Positions 11,008 through 20,924 of a DNA stretch of 64,000 bases are shown here, one piece after another. Location of the stretch: positions 999,001 to 1,063,000 of the forward strand of contig JASPKZ010001230.1 of NCBI GenBank assembly GCA_030220185.1. Reading direction: 5' to 3'. Position 1 is the stretch's first letter, and the number at the start of each line of letters is the position of its first letter. Below the pieces are notes generated by a model that was not told where the DNA came from, searched no databases, and saw only the letters and a list, made by a program, of their open reading frames with translations. This stretch comes from Diploptera punctata (lineage: Eukaryota > Arthropoda > Insecta > Blattodea > Blaberidae). Made by a program: the position numbers and the translations under genes.

Positions 11008-11600
11008 ATAAGATGTTAAATATAAAATTGGTACCTGGTAAGTCATTCGTCCTCAACTAAATTATTAAACTTCAAGTTATTCCGACATGGAGGCCTTTTA
11101 AAAACAATGTTTCATCTTCTGCATTTTAACTGGAACTGATGGCGTTGTATAGGTTGTATAACAGATTTACGTCTGCGGGTTTGTTCTTGTTGAGTAGGTC
11201 TTTATTCCTTGCTTCTTTTAGAATCTCTGTCTTCAAGGATGCTGATCCAGGATCATTGAGTAGGTCTTTGCTTCTTTTAGAATCTCTATGTCTATGTCTT
11301 CAAGGACGCTGATCCAGGATCATTGAGTAGGTCTTTATTCCTTGCTTCTAAAAGCCTGGATCAGCATCCGTGAAGACATAGAGATTCTAAAAGAAGCAAG
11401 GAATAAAGACCTGCCCAAAGAGAACACACCCTCAGACATAAATCCGTTATACAACCTATACAACACCATCAGTTCCAATTAAAATGCAGAAGATGAAACA
11501 GTTTTTGAAAGGCCTCCATATTGGAATAACTTGAAGTTTAGTAATTTAGTTGAGGACGACTGACTTACCAGGTACCAATTTTATAATTAACATCTTATAT
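11008..11600. mobile_element. Large foldback with a tandemly duplicated left arm
   Basis: The left arm (from 11008) and right arm (to 11600) are inverted copies: AAATTGGTACCTGGTAAGTC faces GACTTACCAGGTACCAATTT. The left arm contains two imperfect tandem copies of a ~70-bp unit beginning TTGAGTAGGTCTTT and ending CTGATCCAGGATCA. The right arm carries a short open frame with a 'REDIEILKEARNKDLPKENT' segment ending in a stop after TISSN. This hints that the palindrome captured retroelement coding sequence. Confidence 0.65.
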
Positions 11601-11669
11601 TGACGATTTTTATTATTAATTTAACACTTCTCATAGAAGGATAAATTATATTTGAAGAGAAAAATTTTC

Positions 11670-11742
11670 GCCTAGACCGGGACTCGAACCCGGGACCCTT
11701 GGCTTTCCGGGCCAAGTGCTCTACCAACTGAGCTACCGAGGC
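11670..11742 (-). tRNA. tRNA-like sequence, GGA loop (copy 1)
   Basis: A 73-nt sequence that folds as a cloverleaf: acceptor GCCTCGG with CTAGGC, D arm GCTC/GAGC, T arm CCGGG/CCCGG around TTCGAGT. The anticodon stem is six base pairs (CTTGGC/GCCAAG) with loop CCGGAAA. Position 33 is C instead of the almost universal T, which argues against a functional tRNA. If decoded, GGA would read serine codons, but there is no long serine variable arm. The body resembles tRNA-Lys. It is identical to 11776-11848 and 29944-30016, and is most likely the head of a tRNA-derived element. Confidence 0.55.
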
Positions 11743-11775
11743 GAGTTACGATCTAGATGCAAATGTTTCTCTTGA

Positions 11776-11848
11776 GCCTCGGTAGCTCAGTTGGTAGAGC
11801 ACTTGGCCCGGAAAGCCAAGGGTCCCGGGTTCGAGTCCCGGTCTAGGC
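11776..11848 (+). tRNA. tRNA-like sequence, GGA loop (copy 2)
   Basis: Identical over all 73 nt to the minus-strand copy at 11670-11742, with the intact A box TAGCTCAGTTGG and B box GGTTCGAGTCC. It is followed by GAAAATTTTTCTCTTC. It has the same unusual C33 and six-pair anticodon stem as copy 1. A polymerase III promoter is plausible, a working tRNA less so. Confidence 0.55.
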
Positions 11849-12484
11849 GAAAATTTTTCTCTTCAAATATAACATCTTATATGTTGATAACTGTTAACAT
11901 TTCCTTGTAACTTCCCAGGGTTTATATAATAAGGTCATTTCCTTTTGTCCACATTGCTTTAGAGTCAAGGTCTTTAATAAGTTTTTTAATTGCATTGTGA
12001 ATCAGTGTAAGTTATCAGTGTAGATATGATATTTGCAGTATTTGATGCAGTTTGTAATTCATTGATGTATATAACTAACTAACTAGCCCACTGGCTCTCT
12101 CAAACCCTTAGATTCATGACCATGTGGACATAAGCTCTCCATACATCCCTATCCTTAGCTAAAGTTTTCCAATCATCCCCTGTATAATCTACTTCCCTCA
12201 AATCATGGATAATATTATTCTCCCACCTCATTCTTGGTCCACCAACTGGGCATTTTCCTTCTGGTTTTCCTACAAGAAGCTTCCATGCACCTCTTTCATC
12301 CCCAATTTGTGCCACATGTCCTGCCCATCACAGTCTATGAGACTTAACTACTCTTATTATATCTGGCTTCCTATACATATCATGTAGCTCACATTTATGT
12401 AGTTTTCTCCATTCACCTGTTTGTTCATCTCTTTTTGGCCCAAAAATGTTCCTAAGAACTTTATTCTCAAATACTTGTAATCTT

Positions 12485-12730
12485 GTAATCAAATGGTAAA
12501 GAGACCAAGACAGTAAGGTAAAGGAAGGATTTATGCTTGGATGGGAAGGAAGCCTGGATTAGCTCAATGGTTAGAGCATCAGCACGGAAAGCTGAAGGTT
12601 CGGGGTTCGATTCCCGGTTCAGGCATACATTTTTCTCTTTACCATTTGATTACAATAATTTAGTAGTGTACTTTAATATACTTATTTCAATCATAGTAAC
12701 AGCTTTAACTTCTTAATATTAATTTAATAA
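12485..12730 (+). mobile_element. tRNA-like element nested in LINE family A
   Basis: It splits the LINE and is flanked by a perfect 12-bp target duplication ACTTGTAATCTT (12473-12484 and 12731-12742). The uninterrupted homologous site is at 54735-54750. The insert starts GTAATCAAATGGTAAAGAG, which recurs inverted at 12637-12655. A tRNA-like body lies between the inverted copies. Confidence 0.8.
12552..12624 (+). tRNA. tRNA-like head of the nested element
   Basis: A 73-nt cloverleaf-like sequence: acceptor GCCTGGA/TTCAGGC, D arm GCTC/GAGC, anticodon stem TCAGC/GCTGA with loop ACGGAAA, T loop TTCGATT. The loop would present GGA, as in the 11.7-kb family, and position 33 is again C. One T-stem pair mismatches. 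It lies inside a dated insertion, so it is a SINE-type head rather than a resident tRNA gene. Confidence 0.55.
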
Positions 12731-13340
12731 ACTTGTAATCTTCTTTCCTCCCTTAAAGTAAGAGTCCATGTTTTGCATTCGTATAATATAACTGGGAAAA
12801 TAACTGTTTTATATATTTTCAGTTTAACATTTTTGAAAAGAGTTGGGATGACAAGAGTCTCTGTAATACATAATAGCATGCATTTCCAGAATTGAGGCTA
12901 TGTTTAATTTCTTTGTGCATCTCATTCCTATTTGTAATTATTGTTCCTAGATACTTGAAATCAACCAAATATTCAAAATTTCCTTCATTAGTCATTAGTT
13001 GTCCATTTCCATTATATAACACGTTTCTATGTGTGAACATATATTTAGTTTTATTGATGTTTACTTCCAGTCCCAATTTCTTAGTGTTACTCAATAGAGT
13101 GTGCATGTTGTCCGTCATTGATGTATATAGAAAACAAAATTCTGCGATTTTGGGCTCTATTACCTTTCATGTAGATAGGTTACCTACAACAGTCTATTGT
13201 TGGTGGGCAGTGAGGTAGGAGTGGAATTATTGGATTGAATTTTTTGAGAAAAGTTCAATAATCTGAACAGAGACGGTAAAAAAATATATTGTTGAAAGCT
13301 CTGGAGAAGTCAACAAGATCACTGTAAACTTTTCTCTTAA

Positions 13341-14307
13341 CCCTTTGTATGTCATGCCTGGCATGCGCCGGTGATAGTGTGTATACAGTGGTGCACCATG
13401 CCCAGCAAGCTCCGGTTTCCAATCCTATTATTTTAAATATTTTTTCCCGAAGTTTTTACTTCAATTTACTAAAATTATTTTTTGTTCTGTGTTTGTACAT
13501 CCTTTCTTAGCAATACTTTGCACATCCCTTACAGAATAATGGTACAGGCTGGTTCTAAAGGAGGGTGTATATTCATGTTTCAAGGCCTTTTTCTACTTAT
13601 GGAATGTTGCAATTTCAGGATTTTCTCTTTATTTATTTTTAGTTGAAACGATACCTGACCAAGGGGTAGGTTGTGCGGTGAAACACAGTGATTCATGTCT
13701 CGAAGATGATGAAAATATAATACGCGAGTTTCTTGTGTCAATTTTATCAGAAGATGAAAGAAATAGTAACAGTTCATCAAATGATTATTCGTTTGACGAA
13801 TGTGATAGTAGTCCTGTTTCTAAGATAATATTATTACAATGTAAGCCTGTAAATAGTAAAGCAAGTGATGTAGACCTAAATGAACAGGGTATGACAGTGG
13901 TGGGCGTGTCATGCCAGACGAAACACGTGGCATAGAACAGCTGTTTGATTGGAAATGATTCGAACCCAGGACCCTAAAAATGTTCAAAAATATTTAATAT
14001 GATAAGTGTTTAGTTATAATGCCATCAAAATTGTTCAATAGGATAAATGTTTTAGTGATAATGATAACAAATTTCAATGAAGACACCGTGCTGAATTCGA
14101 ACCTGGGATCCTTACAAGTGGAAGCAACACAATCTAACCTTGAAATTAATGTATAATAGTGAGTTTCAATTCAATTTAGCATGGCATGTTAGACAGTAAA
14201 TTATATTTATATAGGTTTATATTATATAGTATGGCGTAGTAATTTACATTTAAAAAACCTGGCACCCACAGCTCAGCTGGCAAAAGGGAAACTCGGCGGT
14301 CAAAAGG
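13341..14307 (+). mobile_element. piggyBac-type element, 967 bp
   Basis: TTAA lies on both sides (13337-13340 and 14308-14311). The ends are CCCTTTGTATG on the left and, reversed, CCTTTTGACCG on the right. The element carries a remnant of an acidic transposase N-terminus on the plus strand. The interior past 13.95 kb contains AT-rich sequence without recognisable coding. Confidence 0.65.
13678..13935 (+). pseudogene. piggyBac transposase N-terminal remnant
   Basis: The plus-strand frame reads CLEDDENIIREFLVSILSED followed by a serine-rich acidic stretch (RNSNSSSNDYSFDECDSS). This is the composition usual for piggyBac N-termini. A second ATG in another frame (ATGTCTCGAAGATGA at 13696) suggests the original start MSR..., lost through a frameshift. 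No catalytic domain follows. Its location inside TTAA-flanked ends is the main support. Confidence 0.55.
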
Positions 14308-14405
14308 TTAAAAATAATTTATCATTGAACCTGAGTGTGTAAATTTACATATAATATCACAAGATCGCTGTACTCTGATCCTTAGCCTCACGAATGTCCT
14401 CAGTA

Positions 14406-15414
14406 CAGCAAACTCCCGATTATCCATGTTAATTGGGACCGAGATATGCACGGAAAATAAAAAAAAAACACAGATAATCCAATTAAGTTATTCGGTGCCG
14501 TGGAAGTTAATTAGAAATTTATTTACCCTCTTTAATACTACTTAAATGCAACAAATATTCATGAAATGTTATATTAAATGTATTTAGGTGCAAGTCGTAA
14601 TTATCATTAATTTATTTTCTCGTATATATGAAAAAAAAGTGGGACTTGACAACTCTGGTTACAACAGTTATTCAAAATGGCCGTCGTAACCAGCGATGAC
14701 ACAAATAATAATCAATGATAACCACACTAGCAACCACCAATGATCACACTACTTACCAGTGATAAACCCACTGCCACAGCACATCTGTGGTTTCAATCTG
14801 TAACAACAAACTTTCAGTGACTCACACAACGGAAATTTCCGAAATTGTATTGTACTCTCAGAATGTTGGTTGGTACTGATAAATGCGTCAGGGGAGGGGG
14901 TTGTGAGTGAAAATTGCTCTATTGTGCTAGTTTCTAAGCGCAGTTCACAGTAAAAGTAAAGTAAAGTGATCCCACTACAGGCCTCAGGAGGCCCTTGGGG
15001 TAGTGGGAGGTTAGGGCTCCCACTTTTCTGGACAATCGGTACTTCATGTCAGCCGGGTTGTCAGCCCTGCGTGACGGCCGCCTTTACCCCCAGAACAAGC
15101 ATCTGGTACTCATTTACATTAGAGACTGAGTCGACCCCAAGGCCATAGTGCCACCAGTAGGTTTGGGACAGTTTAAAAATCCTGACCCCACCGGGACTCG
15201 AACCCTCAACATTCCCGTTTGTAGTGCAGTGCCTTAACCACTACACTACGGCATGCCCTGCAGTTCATAGTAGCATGTTTAAAAAAAATTTTTTTATAAC
15301 AATACAAAATACAGTGCAGTATTTATCTTCATTTAAAAAAAATCAGTAAAAAGAGTTATGCCCGGATAATCCGCAAATCAGATAATATGCGCACAGATAA
15401 TTGGGAGTTTGCTG
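14406..15414. mobile_element. Non-autonomous pogo/Tigger-type element
   Basis: The inverted ends are CAGCAAACTCCCGATTATCC on the left and, reversed, CAGCAAACTCCCAATTATCT on the right, flanked by TA (14404-14405 and 15415-15416). There is no transposase. A SINE has inserted at 14953-15259, so the original element was about 0.7 kb. Confidence 0.75.
14953..15259 (-). mobile_element. SINE (family D) with 13-bp target duplication
   Basis: Flanked by GCAGTTCACAGTA (14940-14952) and GCAGTTCATAGTA (15260-15272). On the minus strand it begins with a tRNA-like head containing B-box GGTTCGAGTCCCGG (reverse of 15193-15206) and ends in the GTAGTGGGATCACTTTAC-type tail. Other copies are at 9090-9245 and 51670-51890. 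It is nested inside a Tigger-type element, so it is younger than that element. Confidence 0.8.
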
Positions 15415-16348
15415 TAATGACCTTTCAATTTTAATATTTCATTTTCTTGAAAGTGTTACATAAACTAGTATAATGACAAAACAGAAATTAAATACTGGAC
15501 CGTTTTTTTTTAAATATTGGTCAGTTGAAGGCTAAGGGAGCCAGGAAATACAATGATATCACTATATGCAGCCACATGCAAGATTGCAAGCAATAATAGT
15601 TTGTCACATAGGAGCTGCATGAACTAAGCAAATTCTTCAGCAAGTCAAATTTTTAGTCCAATTTTGTTCATTTATGGAATACACTTCTCTTTCGTTAATT
15701 TATCATAAGCAACCAGTTTCATTGTGATGAAACAGAAATTGTGGTAGTTAGAGCAATTTTCAAATTTTGGGTTCCAGGTAAACCTCCACTCCTAATGGTA
15801 TGATTTTGCTGTTTTATGGAATGTGTATTTCTTTTAATAATAAAATTGTATATATCAATTTGCATTGTAAGACAACAAAAATTGGTGCCACTGGAGTATT
15901 GAAAAGGTTCCTACTAAAATTTCAGCTTTCAGGTTAATCCCCAGTCCTAATGTTTCAATTTTGTTAATTAATGAATGAACTGTCATGACTGTCGATTCTT
16001 CGTCATGCCAGTCATCTTCTAAACTGCCATCTAGTGTTAAATTAATGAACTTTATAATCAGATTTTGTTCATTATAATATAAAATTCCCAACATTAATAT
16101 ATGAAAAAGAAAATTTTACATATATTTTGGACACCTGTTCCTTTTGGTTCAGGGTTCTTATTATAAAAACAAATTTATGAATGAGTTTGAGGGTGTAATT
16201 TTGATTTTACCACTCTGTTATTTAGAACAACATGTACAGTCTGCAATAGAAGTTTGAAATTCTAACATACACATGTAATCCCTCAAAATAAAAGAGCTAA
16301 ATTTAATATTTAAAATTGCTAAAGGAATCTGAATTAAAATCACATACC

Positions 16349-16919
16349 TTAATAATTCAGCTTGATGTAGTATAGCTCAAAACATTCCTCGGTAGAGACC
16401 GACATCTGATTCTTGACAGCAGTATATCTATATTTTTCTTTTCCTGTGTTTTTTTTACATACAGCACAATACCTTTGGAACTTAGATTTTTCACATTTTA
16501 GAGTCACTTTTATTATAAAATGTGTCTCAGTGAGCCTGGGTACAGAGTTGTCAGATGCATTTCGTCCTGGTAAGGGTTTGTCACTAATAATTACATAGTT
16601 TGTAAACAATGCCTCTACCAGTTGTATTCTAAATGACAAGTGTTCACAATTCCATTCAGTACTTTGTTAATAAATAATCAGAGTATTCAACATTGTAACA
16701 TTGAGGAGTTTCTTCAAAAGCTCATATACCTGCGTGACATCCTCTTTCTCTCCACTAAGTACATGTGAAAAAGCTAATCTTTTAGTTCCATGCCTCCCAT
16801 ATTAGAATTGTACTCAATATGCAGACTGGTTTCGTTAGCTTTTTGTCCCCCTTTGTTATAGTTTTAGTGTCACTATTATGATAAGTGGACAGCATTGTGG
16901 CATCCTTTTTATGATACCA
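16349..16919 (-). pseudogene. piggyBac transposase C-terminal pseudogene
   Basis: The minus strand reads, in order and with frameshifts: WYHKKDATMLSTYHNSDTK, an 'NMGG' motif, LSFRIQLVEALFTNY-like, RLTETHFIIKV and the cysteine-rich RYCAVCKKNTGKEKYRYTA...ECFELYYIKLNY. This is the known order of the piggyBac C-terminus, ending in its cysteine-rich zinc-binding domain. The last third (16349-16639) is one open frame of 96 codons. The N-terminus and the first catalytic aspartates are missing. It may represent a third piggyBac lineage here, since no TTAA-bounded ends were identified. Confidence 0.75.
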
Positions 16920-17180
16920 TGATGATGTAAATTAAAAATTGAAGGAAAAATTATAGATCAGGCTATGAATTTCATAAACACTAAAAAGAAAAATTGAAAA
17001 CTGTAATTTTGAAACAGATGCTAATATAAAAAAAGTAAAAGCTTTACTGTCTCTATAGATGGTGTAAAATTCTCATTAATGTCTTCTTGAACTAGAATCC
17101 ATCCGATTGCACTGTTACCAATGGCACAGCTTCAGACATAGAGAATGGTATATGAGGGAAGGAAAATCGATGCACCGAAA

Positions 17181-17248
17181 GTTTGGATTAGTGTAATGGA
17201 TAGCATGCTGATGTACTCAGAATTTCGGGTTCAAATCCCAGTTTAGAC
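17181..17248 (+). mobile_element. Degenerate tRNA-like element
   Basis: GTTTGGATTAGTGTAATGG aligns with the head at 12552 (GCCTGGATTAGCTCAATGG), and GGGTTCAAATCCCAGTTTAG with its B box. It is followed by the family border TTAATTTTTCTTTTC. The anticodon arm is not preserved. Confidence 0.5.
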
Positions 17249-17439
17249 ATTAATTTTTCTTTTCAAAGTAATAAGATGATAATATGCTTTCAAAAACACA
17301 TTATAATCACATTTGATGAATTAAAAAACTAAATTCACCTTGTATAAATCTCTATTTTAAGGTCTGCCATATTGTTGGACCTCTAGAAAAATAATGGGAA
17401 ACAAATCATGGTTTTTGAGATGAAACTTCTTGGGTGGAT

Positions 17440-17775
17440 ATTTGGACCAGTGAATGAAAATGGAAGGTGGCAAATAAGACAATAATGAATTGTATTTACG
17501 GATCTTCATATTGTTAAGTTTATAAAGATAGCTAAATTACATTGAGTTGGCTATATTATCAGGATGGCAGAGGGAATCCAATAGGATTAAAAACTCACAC
17601 TACTGAAATATGAAGGAAATAGAAAAATAAACAGATCGAAGTTGAGATGGTTAGATAGAATAGAAGAAAATCTTAAGAAGTTTGGTTGAAGAGGGTGGAG
17701 AAGGAAGGTGGGCAGGAATGAGTGGAGGAAGATCTTCTCAACGCCAGGGCTCAAAATGAGCTATAGTGCCATCTA
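17440..17775 (+). pseudogene. LINE C-terminal remnant
   Basis: The plus strand encodes RSKLRWLDRIEENLKKFG and, after a stop, GWRRKVGRNEWRKI. This matches the 'GRPKLRWxDxVExDLxxLGxxxWRxxAxDRxEWRK' C-terminus common in insect LINE open reading frames. There is no upstream catalytic domain. It meets a LINE end of opposite orientation at about 17.79 kb. Confidence 0.5.
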
Positions 17776-17789
17776 TGATCATTATCATC

Positions 17790-18000
17790 ATCCATGCAAG
17801 TATTAGGCAATGTGGCCTGTTACAGTCTCAAAGAGGAATTTTCCATCCAGCATTTTTTTTGTACGTCCCAGCGATCTTTTGCTTGGGGCAGTAACGAAAC
17901 ATAGCTTTTGGAATTCTGTGAGATGGCATTCGTTGAAGATGGGTTTTCCAGTTGTTCTGGTACTTTTGTATGTGATGGAGAATGGGTTCCACATCCAATT
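17790..18000 (-). pseudogene. LINE 3' end, opposite strand
   Basis: The minus-strand frames read STRTTGKPIFNECHLTEF and then SKRSLGRTKKMLDGKF, a basic C-terminus. It is followed by a CTGTAACAGGCC...CTAATACTTG 3' end, which is shared with 58022-58195 and marks the same LINE family. It ends against the plus-strand LINE remnant in a tail-to-tail arrangement. Confidence 0.45.
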
Positions 18001-18049
18001 CTTATAATTTTCTCATTTTTTTTATGCCCATGTATGATAATATTGATAA

Positions 18050-18560
18050 TATCTATGAATTGTATATTTTTGGACACAGAACTTACAAGTAATGGGAGTT
18101 TATAATCACAGATCATGGAACAAACGAACAATGCAGCAAGGATTTGGTGATCAATGAACAATGTAATTTGGAGGAATAAATATCTAAGAACAGAAACTGA
18201 AGTACAAATTTATAAATCTGTTGTATGACCTGTCCTTTCTTATCCTTCTGAAACAAGGGCTGAAACAATACAAAAGTTGGAAAAGGAGAAGAAATGATGA
18301 TACTTAGAAAAATAATGAAGAAAACAAAATATGATAGAATTATTTTGGGAACAATGTGAAATTCAACCATTAAATTAATGAATATCAAGAAAGAGGCAGG
18401 AATTGAATAACCATGTCTCAAGAATGAGTGATGACGGGCTGTCAAAAGTTGTATGAGATAATATTCCAACTGGCAGGAGATCCCCAGGAAGACCATGACA
18501 AAGATGGAAAAACTCACTTCCCAACAGGCTGTAAGCCTAGGATTAAGAGAAGAAGAAGTA
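18050..18560 (+). pseudogene. LINE C-terminal remnant, third family
   Basis: The plus strand gives, with many stops, KYLRTETEVQIYKSVV, then VSRMSDDGLSKVV, then GRRSPGRPWQRWKNSL. This follows the usual order after the reverse transcriptase in insect LINEs (KxxIYKxxxxPxLxY..., then a 'GRPxxRW' basic motif). It is disrupted throughout, and it is cut at its 3' side by the insertion at 18606. Confidence 0.5.
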
Positions 18561-18605
18561 TAGTGGAATTGTTTCTTACAAATCTCAATAGTATGAGTTA
18601 TATTA

Positions 18606-19332
18606 GCTTCCATGGTATCTTTACCTTGTCGTGGTGGAGTGGCTTGCATGCTTAAATAATCCCGAGAGCTATGCTGGTGGCAGCATTGCTGCCGATAGGG
18701 TTACCCATGCCGGACTGGTTGAAGGTGATAACCATGAAAAAAGTACCTTGGTCGAAAGAGTGACAGTCTTTCACCATAAAAGTACAACCATGAAGAAATG
18801 CGGACAAGGGTTCCACTGGGGTAAAATTTTCCGAATGTCAAATAGTCCCCCTTTCGGTTCTCTGGGCGGGGACTACTTCAGGGAACCCATGCCAAAGGCT
18901 CAAAACTGGAATGTTAGGACTTTATACAATAGCAGGTTGCTAGAGGTATTAAAGCGGGAATTAGATAAATCACCCTTGGATATAGTTGCTTTACATGAAC
19001 AGACAGGTGATTGGAGAAGACTACATAACAGTGAACTACATGGTCTTTATTGGAAACCAGATATAATAAGAACAGTAGACTGTAATGGGCAGGACATGTG
19101 GAACAAATGGGGAATGAAAGATGTGCATGGAAGCTTCTTGTAGGAAAACTGAAGGGAAAACGCCCAGTTGGTAGACCAAGGATGAGGTGGGAGAATAACA
19201 TTAACTATGATTTGAGGGAAGTAGATTATATAGGGAATGATTGGAAAACATTAGCTCAGGATTGGGATGTATGGAGAGCTTATGTCTGCACTGTCATGAA
19301 ACCTACAGGTTCGATAGCGCCAGTGAGTTAGT
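18606..19332 (+). mobile_element. Internally deleted LINE (family A) with 14-bp target duplication
   Basis: Flanked by perfect TATGAGTTATATTA (18592-18605 and 19333-19346). The 5' part has the ACCTTGTCGTGGTGGAGTGG leader and encodes NWNVRTLYNSRLLEVLKREL followed by DKSPLDIVALHE, the start of the endonuclease domain. It then joins directly to QTGDWRRLHNSELHGLYWKP, part of the C-terminus after the reverse transcriptase. The end DWKTLAQDWDVWRAYV and a GAGTTAGTTA tail follow. The rest of the endonuclease and all the polymerase are missing. Both ends are retained, so this is a non-autonomous derivative of family A. Confidence 0.85.
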
Positions 19333-19346
19333 TATGAGTTATATTA

Positions 19347-20440
19347 ACGAAGTAGTCACATGAAGTTAATTTTTATAAAAAATTTTCAGTTGACAGTCGT
19401 TACTAACTGGTATTATGAAATTTATAAGTAAGCAGATAACTTAGGCATACATTTTTAAAGTAACGCATGGTTTGTGGAAAACCGGTAGTATATGTCAGAT
19501 AAAGTTTTTATCTTCCCTTACAAAGTATCTAATCTTGTAGGCAACTAACCTTCACTCGGTGAAGGTCAATGTAACAATGAGAATTGATATAATTTCGCAT
19601 TAAATATATTCATTTTGTTAGTTCTATGAAACTTTTCCTTGATTCACCGTCTTAACTTCTTAAATTTATCTCTTCTTTTCATATAGTTTTTTTAAGTACC
19701 TCTCTGTCTGAGGATTGATTGTCCTTTGAAAGCAGATTCTTATCCAATACTTCTTGCTAAGCCTGATATAACTTCACAGGAGCCCCTTTAGGCATCTTTT
19801 CAGAATTTTTACTGGGCTTCTCAGTTACCAAGGCAATATCAGACCCAAAATATCTCCATTTTACATCACCCCAACAAGCATTCTCCTTCATTGTTGCCCA
19901 CCTCTTGGATATAGGAGAAGTATATTTATATTAAATATAATTTTATTCCTTCATTGATTCCAGCTTTTTTGATAATTTATTTGATTTTTCTATATAAGAA
20001 TTAGAATAAATTTTATTTCGAAAATAAAAATTGTATTCATTTTCATTTTGGTGACTTTTTTGGTAATCTTTCTTCATGCATTTTAGTAATATGTCAAAAC
20101 CACTGAATTCCAGCAGATGCATACCTAGGGTAGTCAGGTAGGACAGACATTCTGGTCGCCACTTAAACAGGACATAAAAAAACTTATTATTTTTTAATTG
20201 GCAACATTCTTCTGAAGGGACCATAGTGAGTTTCACTTTATTTAAGGGAATTAGGGGGAGCCACCTTATAAAAATATATACATTCAGTCCAGACAGTCAT
20301 AATTTCTGTAACAGTATCTGTACATGTTTCTTAATACGACAAAATATAATTTTTGGAATACTATAAAGTGCTCTGTGTTTAAAACCATTGTATGACTTTA
20401 TTTGCACTTCATTTGGAAAATCATACCATTACTAACAAAT
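19347..20440. other. No gene recognised
   Basis: AT-rich sequence. The minus-strand frame at 19943-20236 (97 codons) shows no recognisable domain and is lysine/asparagine rich, as expected by chance. No repeat family was recognised. Confidence 0.5.
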
Positions 20441-20490
20441 GATTCTTGAAATTGACTCTGGGCTGAATGGCCATGACCCAGAGCTTATCC

Positions 20491-20529
20491 ACTTGAAGTT
20501 TCATCTACTGCTGTGGTAACTTCTTCAGG
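20491..20529 (-). ncRNA. Hammerhead-like motif, left repeat
   Basis: On the minus strand the order is CTGAAGA, a weak stem-loop of about 19 nt, then GAAAC. This matches the conserved hammerhead core CTGANGA...GAAA found in Penelope-like elements. The helix between the core halves is imperfect. Self-cleavage is inferred only from the motif. Confidence 0.4.
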
Positions 20530-20887
20530 AAACTATGCCTGTCCTGTGTGAACTCTTCAGCTGATGGCTGCAGACTGATTGGACGCTGGAAAAGTTCCCA
20601 TTATTTATAGGTGGTTATCTAGTGATTTCATTCTCTCTGCAGTCCATGACAAGATTGGCCTTTGATGGAGATTGTCATTGGCTTGAGTCTTGTTCTGTGT
20701 AGAACCAGGTTCCAAATTTTATTGATCTTTCTTGATTCAATGACGAACTCCATCTGCAGCCAATCAAAAGACATTTCTCCTGTCACAGACCGCACAGAGA
20801 ATGTCACTAGGCGACTGCCTATAAATAGGCTTCCAATCAGTGTTCTGCAGCCATCAGCAGAGGAGTTCAGAGAGCCCAGTACAGTCT

Positions 20888-20924
20888 CCTGAGGATGTCT
20901 ATTGGAGCAGTAGACAAAACGTCG
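20888..20924 (+). ncRNA. Hammerhead-like motif, right repeat
   Basis: CTGAGGA, then a good stem TGTCTA/TAGACA with loop TTGGAGCAG, then AAACGTC. The stem is better paired than in the left repeat, but the first core G of GAAA appears to be A, so catalysis is doubtful. Confidence 0.4.

Larger units (their letters stand above)
11601..11870. mobile_element. Element carrying an inverted pair of tRNA-like genes
   Basis: It is bounded by a 12-bp direct repeat, AACATCTTATAT, at 11589-11600 and 11871-11882, which is consistent with a target duplication. Inside, two tRNA-like sequences lie back to back with outer borders ATATTTGAAGAGAAAAATTT and its complement. The spacer between them (11743-11775) resembles a decayed inverted tRNA 3' half. 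Confidence 0.6.
12074..13114 (-). pseudogene. 5'-truncated LINE, reverse transcriptase C-terminus (family A)
   Basis: Flanked by a 15-bp target duplication TCATTGATGTATATA (12059-12073 and 13115-13129). On the minus strand it begins GGACAACATGC. It encodes KKLGLEVNINKTKYM, then FKYLGTIITNRNEMHKEIK, and ends with GDERGAWKLLVGKPEGKCP and DWKTLAKDRDVWRAYV. These are the end of the reverse transcriptase and the basic C-terminus. The 3' end is a short GTTA-type repeat. It is interrupted by an insertion at 12485-12730 and has several frame breaks. It is homologous to 54351-55122. Confidence 0.8.

Noticed and set aside
11670..11848. Genuine tRNA-Ser(GGA) gene pair
   Set aside because: There is no long serine variable arm, C at position 33 and an over-long anticodon stem. 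The identical sequence is embedded in repeat borders elsewhere. It is kept as tRNA-like.
15855..16094. Minus frame with HSLINKIETLGLGINLKAEIL, resembling the 'LGLxINxxKTE' block of LINE reverse transcriptases
   Set aside because: Only one short motif is suggestive and the lysine-threonine core is altered. No flanking polymerase motifs were found, so it is too weak to annotate.
18113..18649. 178-codon minus-strand frame, the second longest open stretch in the window
   Set aside because: It is antisense to a recognisable LINE remnant on the plus strand. Its hydrophobic composition is the complement of a lysine-rich coding strand.
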